Source: JAWWBS01 sp033720815 (lineage in GTDB: Bacteria; Pseudomonadota; Gammaproteobacteria; Natronospirales; JAJUFS01). Taken from it: a stretch of 12,723 nt of DNA. Of the stretch, positions 6,046 to 12,723 are shown one piece after another. Position 1 is the stretch's first letter; every line of letters starts with the position of its first letter. The DNA lies in assembly GCA_033720815.1 (NCBI GenBank), contig JAWWBT010000066.1, positions 1 to 12,723 on the forward strand, written 5' to 3'. A program made the translations under genes and the position numbers. The notes below the pieces were generated by a model. It was not told the origin of the DNA. It searched no databases and worked only from the letters and a program-made list of their open reading frames with translations.

Positions 6046-6607
6046 GACCGGTACCAGCGAACTGCGCGAAATCCTCGCCGCTTCAGAGCTGATCCGCTCT
6101 CGCGATGAAGTGGAGGCGGCCCTGGATGCGATGGCCGAGGAGCTCAATGACCTCTGCCAGGGCGACGACTGGCTGGTGCTGGTGGTCATGAACGGTGGCC
6201 TGATGCCGGCGGCCTGGCTGATGGAGCGCTTCACCTTCTTCTTCGAACTCGATTACATCCACGCCACGCGTTACCGCGGTGCCACGGTCGGTAACGAACT
6301 GCACTGGCAGGCTCACCCGCATACGCCATTGAAGGGCCGCAAGATCCTCCTGCTGGACGACATCCTCGACGAAGGCATTACCCTGCAGCAGATCATCGAG
6401 CACTGCCGCGAGTCCGGCGCGCTCGAGGTGCAGGCGGCGGTACTGGTTCGCAAGGATCATGGGCGAAATATCGGCATCGAGGCAGATATCGTGGGCATGA
6501 ACGTGCCGGACCGTTACGTCTTCGGTTGCGGCATGGATTATCGCGAGCATTTCCGGCACCTGCCAGAGGTGCGCGCGCTTGCACGCGACAACAGCGATAA
6601 CAGCTAA
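6038..6607 (+). CDS. hpt: Hypoxanthine/guanine phosphoribosyltransferase
   Basis: The enzyme joins hypoxanthine or guanine to PRPP, giving IMP or GMP. From the GTG at 6038 it is 189 residues, normal for bacterial type I purine phosphoribosyltransferases. The PRPP-binding loop is ILLLDDILDEGITL (103-116), with the two acidic residues D107-D108 and glutamate in place of the usual threonine of the DTG sequence. VVMNGGL (49-55) is the pyrophosphate-binding loop region, HATRYRG (75-81) the flexible loop, and VRKDH (137-141) with the DRYVFGCGMDYREHFRHLP segment (158-176) is the base-recognition and C-terminal part. It overlaps the channel gene by 8 nt and is 20 nt before the methylthioinosine phosphorylase, whose product hypoxanthine it would consume. 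The symbol follows function; base preference between hypoxanthine, guanine and xanthine is not certain from sequence. Confidence 0.9.
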   Translation: MSKTGTSELREILAASELIRSRDEVEAALDAMAEELNDLCQGDDWLVLVVMNGGLMPAAWLMERFTFFFELDYIHATRYRGATVGNELHWQAHPHTPLKGRKILLLDDILDEGITLQQIIEHCRESGALEVQAAVLVRKDHGRNIGIEADIVGMNVPDRYVFGCGMDYREHFRHLPEVRALARDNSDNS

Positions 6608-6627
6608 CCCTGAACAGGAAAGAATCA

Positions 6628-7365
6628 ATGTCTGAAATCGGCATCATCGGCGGAACTGGCCTGACCAGCCTGCCTGAGCTCGAGATCGTTCGACGCGAAG
6701 TCGTCTACACGCCGTATGGTGAGCCATCGGGCCCCGTTTCGCATGGTGTACTGAATGGCGTGGAGGTGGCATTCCTTGCACGTCACGGGCTCGGTCATAC
6801 CATCCCGCCGCATCGTGTGAACTACCGCGCGAACATCTGGGCGCTTAAGTCGATCGGAGTGCGTCGTATTGTCGCCGTGGCGGCCGTGGGCGGCATTCGT
6901 TCCGACATGGCGCCGGGCAGCATCGCCATTCCGGACCAGATCATCGATTACACCTACGGGCGTTCGCATACCTTTTTCGAACACGACCTGGAAGAAGTGA
7001 AACACATCGATTTCACGGAACCCTACTGTGGCCAGTGCCGTGGGGTATTGATCGATGCCGCACGTGCACAGGGTCTCGCCGTGATCGAGGATGGCACCTA
7101 CGCTGCTGCGCAGGGCCCGCGCCTGGAAACGGCGGCCGAGGTCAACCGGCTGGAACGTGATGGCTGCGACATTGTCGGCATGACCGGCATGCCGGAAACG
7201 GCGCTCGCGCGCGAACTGGATCTTTCCTACGCCTGTTGTGCAGTCATTGCCAACTGGGCTGCGGGACGTGGCGAGGTGGATATCCATGCGGATATCGAGG
7301 CAAACCTCGCCAATGGCATGGACAAGGTAAAGGCACTGTTACAGGCAGCATTGCCTGATCTCTGA
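6628..7365 (+). CDS. S-methyl-5'-thioinosine phosphorylase (PNP/MTAP family)
   Basis: The enzyme would split 5'-methylthioinosine with phosphate into hypoxanthine and 5-methylthioribose-1-phosphate. The 245 residues carry the PNP/MTAP family motifs: IGIIGGTGL (4-12), the phosphate site RHGLGHTIPPHRVNYRAN (52-69), AAVGGIR (85-91), QGPRLETAAE (162-171) with substrate-contacting residues, and GMTGMPETALARE (184-196). The purine-site residues read ANWAAG, with N209 where methylthioadenosine phosphorylases have aspartate (DYD type). Asparagine there is the 6-oxopurine signature, so inosine-type specificity is favoured. The close P. aeruginosa homologue (PA3004) is an established methylthioinosine phosphorylase with the same neighbours. 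AGGA at 6616-6619 is the ribosome-binding site. The gene follows the hypoxanthine phosphoribosyltransferase by 20 nt, completing a salvage pair. Databases may label it MTAP or PNP. Confidence 0.9.
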   Translation: MSEIGIIGGTGLTSLPELEIVRREVVYTPYGEPSGPVSHGVLNGVEVAFLARHGLGHTIPPHRVNYRANIWALKSIGVRRIVAVAAVGGIRSDMAPGSIAIPDQIIDYTYGRSHTFFEHDLEEVKHIDFTEPYCGQCRGVLIDAARAQGLAVIEDGTYAAAQGPRLETAAEVNRLERDGCDIVGMTGMPETALARELDLSYACCAVIANWAAGRGEVDIHADIEANLANGMDKVKALLQAALPDL

Positions 7366-7382
7366 AGAACTGGAGGAGCGTC

Positions 7383-8114
7383 ATGCGAAATATCCTGGTA
7401 GTGGCAGTAATCTCAGCCTGCGTGACGCTTGCCGCGTGTACGAAGGAAGATATTCGTCGCAGTGTCGAGCAGGTGCGCAGCGAGATCGAGCGTTCCGGTG
7501 GTGGTAGTGAGCTTACCGTCGGAGAGATTGCCAGCGGCCTGAAGGAGGCACTGCGCGTTGGTTCCGCAAAGGTATCGACCGATCTCGGCAAGCAGGATGC
7601 CTACGCCAACGATCCGGATATCCATATTCCCTTGCCGCAGAAACTGCAGGACGTGAAATCCGCACTGGGTCGCGTCGGCCTCGGCAGCGTGATGGACAGC
7701 CTCGAGCTGAAGCTGAATCGTGCGGCCGAAAGGGCAGCTCCCGAGGCGAAGGCCGTCTTCTGGAATGCCATCAGCGAGATGACCCTGCAGGATGTCATGG
7801 ACATCTACGATGGCCCGGATGATGCTGCCACGCGCTATTTCGAAAACCGGATGCGTGACGAGCTTGTGCGTCGCTTCGAACCGATCATCAGCGATGCCAT
7901 GCTGGAAGTCGGCGCAATCCGTGCCTATGACGAAGCGATGAAGAATTACCAGGCATTGCCGTTCGTGCCGGATGTGAAGACCGACATTACCAACCACGTC
8001 GTTGATGAAAGCCTTGACGGCCTGTTCTTCTACCTGGCGAAGGAAGAAGCGGCGATTCGCAATGATCCGGTTGCTCGAACGACCGAACTGCTGCGCAGGG
8101 TTTTCGGACGCTGA
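7383..8114 (+). CDS. DUF4197 family lipoprotein
   Basis: The 243-residue product has a lipoprotein signal: a short positive start (MRN), hydrophobic stretch and lipobox LAAC with C19 as the likely lipidated residue. Threonine at +2 predicts outer-membrane sorting by the Lol rule. The mature part is mostly helical. Recognisable DUF4197 segments include GLKEALRVGSAKV (52-64), IHIPLPQKLQ (80-89), and LNRAAERAAPEAKAVFWNAI (111-130), followed by MTLQDVMDIYDGPDDAATRYF and the FFYLAKEEAAIRNDP C-terminal motif. The family has no established function. A strong GGAGGAG stands 5 nt before the ATG, 17 nt after the phosphorylase stop. It is the last gene of the apparent operon, directly before the terminator hairpin. 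Confidence 0.87.
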   Translation: MRNILVVAVISACVTLAACTKEDIRRSVEQVRSEIERSGGGSELTVGEIASGLKEALRVGSAKVSTDLGKQDAYANDPDIHIPLPQKLQDVKSALGRVGLGSVMDSLELKLNRAAERAAPEAKAVFWNAISEMTLQDVMDIYDGPDDAATRYFENRMRDELVRRFEPIISDAMLEVGAIRAYDEAMKNYQALPFVPDVKTDITNHVVDESLDGLFFYLAKEEAAIRNDPVARTTELLRRVFGR

Positions 8115-8136
8115 TTGACTGAGACGCGGTGACAAT

Positions 8137-8164
8137 AAAAAGCCCGCCAATCGGCGGGCTTTTT
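8137..8164. terminator. Bidirectional rho-independent terminator between convergent units
   Basis: An 8-bp perfect GC-rich stem (AGCCCGCC at 8141-8148, GGCGGGCT at 8153-8160) with an AATC loop is flanked by AAAA (8137-8140) and TTTT (8161-8164). The flanks give a U-tract in either direction. It sits 22 nt after the DUF4197 stop and 23 nt from the csiV stop, so it can end both the plus-strand operon and the mfd-csiV unit. Confidence 0.92.
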
Positions 8165-8187
8165 GTTGAGAGCAATTCCCGGAATTA

Positions 8188-9171
8188 TCAGTTTGCTTCC
8201 GGCTGCGCCACTTCGATCTCGCGTGGGGTCGCTTTCAGGATGACGCCGTATATCGGGTGATCGAAGTAGTGCACTTCGCCCGCACGGATGCGGCGGACAT
8301 TGTTCATGCGGAAGCCATGGAATACCTGGTCTTCCGGTTCGAGCATCAGGATGTCGGCTTCCTCGAGCGTGATGTCACCGCGTGCAAGTGCCTCCATGAT
8401 CGAGCGACGGCAATCTTCCTTTGCCTGTCGTTCTTCGTCGGCAAACTCATCCTCGAACGGCAGCTCGCCATCGACAACATCCGGGTTGATGTCATCGGGC
8501 AGGTAGAGCAGGTCCATGTCTACATGCAGGTAACGGCTGACACCCAGTTGCATGTAGCCATCCAGTGGTCGAGCAAAATCTGGCTCATCCGATCCGGCAA
8601 GTTCATTCATCGAGTCGGTATCGATGTCCGAACCGGCTGTTGCGCTGTTGCTCATGGCGAACTCGTCGCCGAACGTGTTCTCGCGCACGTCTTCGCCTTC
8701 TTCATGCACGGGTTCATCAAGTGCACCGGGCAGCGTAATCCGCAGCTTTGGACTCTGCTCGCGTTCCAGCGACGGTTGCGTCCAGGCGAAATGCAGGATC
8801 GGTTCGTAGCGACTGGAACGGGCCAGCGCGTCACGATAATTCGTCATGGTCAGCATGTCTTCTGGCAGGGGCTCGTAAGGTTCCGGCGCGTTGACGAGGC
8901 GTTGTGCCTGGTCGCTGTCCATTGCCGATGTCTGGACCCCATCTTCCGAACCTGAGGTCGGGTAGAGCGGCTGGAGGTCCTTGATATCCGGCAGGCCACG
9001 ATCCAGCGGCCACTTCTCGTCGGTACGTGGGTCGGCGTGGCGGAAGATGATGACCTCCAGGTCGTACCACTTCACCGTTTCCATGTCCTGCGCGGCGACG
9101 GTCGGAGCACTGAAACCAGCCAGGGCTGTAACGAGTGCGGCGGTAACCAGGCTGCGGGTTGCGAATGCCAT
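8188..9171 (-). CDS. csiV: CsiV family periplasmic peptidoglycan-associated protein
   Basis: CsiV of Vibrio cholerae binds peptidoglycan and supports LpoA-PBP1a cell-wall synthesis. The 327-residue product has an N-terminal signal peptide (hydrophobic residues 8-20, probable cleavage after TVAA near residue 27). Directly after it comes the family motif WYDLEVIIFRH (35-45). The C-terminal family block is also present: RRIRAGEVHYFDHPIYGVIL (293-312). Two stretches are unusual: an acidic low-complexity segment at about 151-199, and a helical charged segment at about 237-283 between LLYLPDD and the C-terminal block. The ATG at 9171 is chosen for its AGGAGGAG (9181-9188) and because the signal peptide follows at once; an in-frame ATG at 9243 would precede the signal with polar residues. 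It lies 73 nt downstream of mfd, probably co-transcribed. The exact function here is inferred from the family. Confidence 0.85.
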   Translation of the reverse strand: MAFATRSLVTAALVTALAGFSAPTVAAQDMETVKWYDLEVIIFRHADPRTDEKWPLDRGLPDIKDLQPLYPTSGSEDGVQTSAMDSDQAQRLVNAPEPYEPLPEDMLTMTNYRDALARSSRYEPILHFAWTQPSLEREQSPKLRITLPGALDEPVHEEGEDVRENTFGDEFAMSNSATAGSDIDTDSMNELAGSDEPDFARPLDGYMQLGVSRYLHVDMDLLYLPDDINPDVVDGELPFEDEFADEERQAKEDCRRSIMEALARGDITLEEADILMLEPEDQVFHGFRMNNVRRIRAGEVHYFDHPIYGVILKATPREIEVAQPEAN

Positions 9172-9244
9172 GCTGTAATTCTCCTCCTGCGGAGTCACGA
9201 GTCTACCGAAGCGCCGGCAGTGACTGCCAGCCTGCCAGTTCACG

Positions 9245-12200
9245 TTATGCGGTACCGGTCCGGGCTTCCGGTTCGGCCAGCTTCAGGCGGCCGAGAAGCT
9301 CCTCGACATACTCGAAGCGGATGTCCTCATCCCCGAGGTCATGGGCGAAACGCAGCTTTTCCTGCCCATCGAGCCGGAAAGTCTGCGGTTCGGACTGTAC
9401 CAGCTGGATGATCGAGAGCGGGTCCACGTTCGGCTTTGAATTGAACACGATGCGTCCGCCATTCGGGCCGGCTTCGAGCTTCTTCACACCAAGCGGCGTA
9501 GCCTTGATGCGCAGGGATGCCATGCGGAAGAGATTCTTCGTCGGTTCCGGCAGCAGGCCGAAACGATCGATCATTTCCACCTGCAGGTCATCGAGCGCCT
9601 GTTCCGTACCTGCGGACGCGATGCGCTTGTACATCACGAGGCGCATGTGCACATCCGGCATGTAATCCTCGGGCAGGATGGCCGGTACCTTGAGGTCGAT
9701 CTCCGGACCATGATCAAGCGGCTCATCGAGATCCGGGACTTCGCCGTTCTTGAGAGCCTTGACGGCACGCTCCAGCAGTTCGGTGTACATCGAGAAACCG
9801 ACTTCCTGGATCTGTCCGGACTGCTCGTCGCCCAGCAGTTCGCCCGCACCGCGAATTTCCAGGTCGTGCGTGGCAAGCGTGAAACCGGCACCAAGGTCTT
9901 CCAGCGATTCGATGGCTTCGAGGCGCTTGATCGCGTCATCGGTCATCGCGGCCTTCGGCGGTGTCAGCAGGTAGGCATAGGCGCGATGGTGCGAGCGCCC
10001 GACGCGACCGCGCATCTGGTGCAGCTGTGCCAGGCCGAACTTGTCGGCGCGGTTGATGACGATGGTATTCGCTGTCGGCACGTCGATGCCGGATTCGATG
10101 ATGGTCGTGCACACCAGCACGTTGAAGCGCCGGTGGTAGAAATCCAGCATCACCTGCTCGAGTTCCTGTTCACGCATCTGGCCATGTGCCACGCGAATTT
10201 CAGCTTCCGGTACCAGCTGCGCAAGCTTGTAGCGGAATTTCTCGATGGTCTCGACTTCGTTGTGCACGAAGTACACCTGGCCGCCACGCTTGATCTCGCG
10301 CAACAGGGCTTCCTTCAGCAGTGCATCGTTCCATTCCGATACGAAGGTCTTTACCGAGAGGCGTTCCATCGGTGGTGTGGCGATGATGGACAGGTCGCGT
10401 ATGCCTGCCATCGCCATGTTCAGCGTGCGCGGGATCGGCGTTGCGGTGAGAGTCAGCACATCCACTTCGGCACGGAGCTTCTTCAGCTGTTCCTTGTGGC
10501 GCACACCGAAGCGCTGTTCCTCGTCGATGATGACCAGGCCAAGGTTGTCGAAGGAAATTCCCTTGGAGAGGAGTCCATGCGTGCCGACAACGATATCAAC
10601 TGTGCCGTCACTGATGCCTTTCTGGATTTCGGTCTTCTGCTTCTGCGTGCGGAAGCGCGAGAGCACTTCGACCTTCACCGGCCAGTCGGCGAAGCGGTCA
10701 AGGAATGTCTGGTAATGCTGCTGAGCGAGCAGTGTGGTTGGCACCAGTACGGCAACCTGCTTGCCATCCTGCACGGCGATGAACGCGGCACGAAGCGCAA
10801 CTTCGGTTTTGCCGAAACCGACGTCGCCGCAGATGACACGGTCCATCGGTTGCGGACGCGTCAGGTCTTCCTTGACTGCGGTGATTGCCTGTTCCTGGTC
10901 CGGTGTTTCCTCGAACGGGAAATCGTTGATGAAGGTATTGAACTCGCTGTCATCCAGCGAGAATTCATGCCCCTTGCGTGCAGCGCGCCGGGCGTAGATA
11001 TCCAGCAGCTCCGCGGCAGCATCGCGTGCCTTCTCTGCAGCGCGACGCTTCGCGCGTGTCCATTGTTCGGAACCGAGTCGATGTAGCGGCGCATGTTCCG
11101 GCGCGGTGCCGGTGTAGCGCGAGATCAGGTTCAGTGACGATACCGGCACGTACAGCTTGTCGTTGCCGGCATATTCAAGCACCAGGAATTCCGTGGAATC
11201 GCCGCCGACGTCCAGCGACTTCAGGCCAAGGTATCGGCCGACACCATGTTCCTCATGCACGACCGGTGCGCCAATGGCGAGGTCGGTGAGGTCGCGGATG
11301 ATGGTGTTTGGATCCCGACCGGCACGGCGACGACTCCGGGTTCGCGCGCGTTCGCCAAAGAGCTGGTTCTCGGCAATGACGGTCAGGCCATCATCCGGCA
11401 AATGGATGCCTTCCTGCAGCGGTGAGACACACACGGCAACCGGCATCTCGCCGGTGACGAAATCCTGCCAGGTATCGACCGTCTTCGGGGCAAGCTTCCG
11501 TTTCTTCAGCAGGTCGAGCAGCGTTTCTCGACGGCCGGTTGATTCGGCAACGAATAACGCGCGACCTTCACGGTTCGTAATGAATTCGTCGAGAAAGTCG
11601 AGCAGGATGCGCGCCGGTTCTTCAAGGCGACTGTTGAGCCGCAACTCGGGCGGTCTCACCGTGCCGAAATTCTGCGCGTTGTCGCCGCCGGTCGTCAGTT
11701 CGAAGGAATGCACGGTGATGCCGGGATGGGCAACCAGTTTTTCCAGGGCCTCATCCAGCGTGATGGCGATTTCGGTCGGCTCGAGCAAGGGGCGCTCGAT
11801 ATTGCCGCGGTACTGTTCGTAGCGGTCTTCGACCTGCTGCCAGGCATTCTGCATGGCATCGTCTGCGGTATCGAAGCGGCAGACGATGACGTTGTCCGGC
11901 AGGTAGTCGAACAGCGTCGATGTCTTTTCGAAAAACAGGGGCAGGTAGTACTCGACGCCCGCCGGTGCATTGCCGCCCGACACGCTGCGATAGATTTCGC
12001 TCTTTTGCGGGTCACCCTCGAAGCGCGCGCGAAAGCGGGTACGGAAATTCCGGATCGCCTCTTCATGCAACGGGAATTCGCGAGCGGGCAACAGGCGAAC
12101 CTTGTCGAGCTTTTCCTGTGAAAGCTGCGTTTCCGGGTCGAAGCTGCGGATGGACTCGATTTCGTCGTCAAACAGGTCCAGCCGGAAGGGCAGGTTGGCG

Positions 12201-12723
12201 CCCATCGGGAAAATGTCGATGATCGATCCGCGCACCGCAAATTCGCCGTGCTCCATCACGGTGGATACGCGCGAGTAACCGGCGGCTTCCAGGCGGTTGT
12301 TCAGTGCCTCGACATCGACGGTGTCGCCGACATCCATGAGGAAACTCGAGCCATCCAGCCACTCTCGCGGCGCAATCCGCTGCAGCAGCGTGGCTGGCGA
12401 GACGATGACCGCGCCAGCCGCCAGTCCCTCGAGCCTCTGCAAGGTGGCAAGGCGCCGGGAAATGATGTCCTGGTGCGGCGAGAAAACGTCATAAGGCAGC
12501 GTTTCCCACTCCGGGAACGGCATGACCGGCAGTTCGGTATCCGCCAGCAGGTGGTTCAGCTCGTTTTCGAGCCGGTCGACGGCCTGGGCGGATGAGCAGA
12601 CCACCAGCAGAGGGCCACGCTTCTCGTCAGCCGCTTCGCGCACGGCCTCGGCAATGGCGAGGGCGGGTGCCGCACCATACAGCTGGCCCCAGGCGATGGG
12701 CGTGCCGGCGGCTTGGGGAAGGC
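9245..12723 (-). CDS. mfd: Transcription-repair coupling factor Mfd, 5' end cut by window edge
   Basis: Mfd pushes RNA polymerase stalled at DNA lesions off the template and recruits UvrA for excision repair. Visible are 1158 codons plus stop; E. coli Mfd is 1148 residues, so little more than the start is missing beyond 12723. The frame stays open through the right edge with Mfd-like sequence (WGQLYGAAPALAIAEA) upstream of a GTG at 12643, which is therefore not the start. The N-terminal UvrB-like domains cover about 11,600-12,720. The RNA-polymerase-interacting domain, beginning VHEEHGVGRYLGL, lies near 11,080-11,290. The helicase motor shows Walker A GDVGFGKTE (about 10,803-10,830), DEEQRFG (about 10,503-10,530), TATPIPRTL, and QMRGRVGRS (about 9,991-10,023). 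The C-terminal autoinhibitory domain occupies about 9,245-9,660. All key motifs look intact. csiV follows on the same strand. Confidence 0.96.
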   Translation of the reverse strand, partial: LPQAAGTPIAWGQLYGAAPALAIAEAVREAADEKRGPLLVVCSSAQAVDRLENELNHLLADTELPVMPFPEWETLPYDVFSPHQDIISRRLATLQRLEGLAAGAVIVSPATLLQRIAPREWLDGSSFLMDVGDTVDVEALNNRLEAAGYSRVSTVMEHGEFAVRGSIIDIFPMGANLPFRLDLFDDEIESIRSFDPETQLSQEKLDKVRLLPAREFPLHEEAIRNFRTRFRARFEGDPQKSEIYRSVSGGNAPAGVEYYLPLFFEKTSTLFDYLPDNVIVCRFDTADDAMQNAWQQVEDRYEQYRGNIERPLLEPTEIAITLDEALEKLVAHPGITVHSFELTTGGDNAQNFGTVRPPELRLNSRLEEPARILLDFLDEFITNREGRALFVAESTGRRETLLDLLKKRKLAPKTVDTWQDFVTGEMPVAVCVSPLQEGIHLPDDGLTVIAENQLFGERARTRSRRRAGRDPNTIIRDLTDLAIGAPVVHEEHGVGRYLGLKSLDVGGDSTEFLVLEYAGNDKLYVPVSSLNLISRYTGTAPEHAPLHRLGSEQWTRAKRRAAEKARDAAAELLDIYARRAARKGHEFSLDDSEFNTFINDFPFEETPDQEQAITAVKEDLTRPQPMDRVICGDVGFGKTEVALRAAFIAVQDGKQVAVLVPTTLLAQQHYQTFLDRFADWPVKVEVLSRFRTQKQKTEIQKGISDGTVDIVVGTHGLLSKGISFDNLGLVIIDEEQRFGVRHKEQLKKLRAEVDVLTLTATPIPRTLNMAMAGIRDLSIIATPPMERLSVKTFVSEWNDALLKEALLREIKRGGQVYFVHNEVETIEKFRYKLAQLVPEAEIRVAHGQMREQELEQVMLDFYHRRFNVLVCTTIIESGIDVPTANTIVINRADKFGLAQLHQMRGRVGRSHHRAYAYLLTPPKAAMTDDAIKRLEAIESLEDLGAGFTLATHDLEIRGAGELLGDEQSGQIQEVGFSMYTELLERAVKALKNGEVPDLDEPLDHGPEIDLKVPAILPEDYMPDVHMRLVMYKRIASAGTEQALDDLQVEMIDRFGLLPEPTKNLFRMASLRIKATPLGVKKLEAGPNGGRIVFNSKPNVDPLSIIQLVQSEPQTFRLDGQEKLRFAHDLGDEDIRFEYVEELLGRLKLAEPEARTGTA

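Noticed and set aside
9216..9228. Small inverted repeat GGCAG-TGA-CTGCC between mfd and csiV
   Set aside because: Only a 5-bp stem with no T-tract on either strand, so not a convincing terminator; no known operator recognised.
9647..11086. A 479-codon open frame on the plus strand opposite mfd
   Set aside because: It lies wholly within the antisense of intact, motif-rich mfd. Long antisense frames are expected in GC-rich genes with strong third-position bias, and the translation shows no recognisable domain.
12640..12643. GTG at 12643 as the start of mfd
   Set aside because: The frame continues upstream to the window edge with residues (WGQLYGAAPALAIAEA) that fit the Mfd N-terminus, so the true start lies beyond 12723.
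1..12723. CRISPR array, tRNA, insertion sequence or phage attachment site
   Set aside because: No regularly spaced direct repeats, no tRNA-like cloverleaf, no transposase or integrase and no terminal inverted repeats were seen; almost all bases are accounted for by core genes.

Overview
The window looks like a piece of a GC-rich gammaproteobacterial chromosome. The strongest pointers are a CsiV-type envelope protein, which is essentially a gammaproteobacterial family, and the neighbour set mfd - csiV - methylthioinosine phosphorylase - nagZ. I recall the same set, similarly grouped, around PA3002-PA3005 of Pseudomonas aeruginosa. An RlmD-type rRNA methyltransferase fits too. The exact order cannot be assigned by eye. 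I see no insertion sequence, phage gene, tRNA, rRNA or CRISPR array.

Layout. (1) Positions 1-601, minus strand: the first 200 residues of a SagB/ThcOx-type nitroreductase-fold dehydrogenase, cut by the left edge and starting with GTG. (2) Positions 602-687: a short divergent intergenic region with ribosome-binding sites for both directions and candidate overlapping promoters. (3) Positions 688-8114, plus strand: nine tightly packed genes that look like one operon. They are a PolB-exo-like 3'-5' exonuclease, rlmD, a CYTH-domain phosphatase, a YkuD-domain enzyme without signal peptide, nagZ, an MscS-family channel, a hypoxanthine/guanine phosphoribosyltransferase, a methylthioinosine phosphorylase and a DUF4197 lipoprotein. 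Junctions are overlaps of 1, 4, 4 and 8 nt or gaps of 13-26 nt. (4) Positions 8137-8164: a rho-independent hairpin, U-tracted on both strands, between convergent units. (5) Positions 8188-9171 (csiV) and 9245-12723 (mfd, lacking only its extreme N-terminus), both on the minus strand. Genes occupy nearly everything; no gap exceeds 100 nt.

How the genes may work together. Two metabolic pairs stand out. The YkuD-domain enzyme overlaps nagZ by 4 nt and lacks any export signal. It is therefore a good candidate for a cytosolic L,D-carboxypeptidase of peptidoglycan recycling (the ElsL type of Acinetobacter) rather than a periplasmic crosslinking transpeptidase. The phosphoribosyltransferase and methylthioinosine phosphorylase form the last two steps of a methylthioadenosine salvage route: methylthioinosine to hypoxanthine, then hypoxanthine to IMP. 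The remaining operon members (exonuclease, RlmD, CYTH protein, MscS channel, DUF4197 lipoprotein) are housekeeping genes without an obvious common pathway.

Most of the window is ordinary core genome. The parts most worth a second look are the truncated SagB-like gene, whose partners lie outside the left edge, and the signal-less YkuD enzyme beside nagZ.
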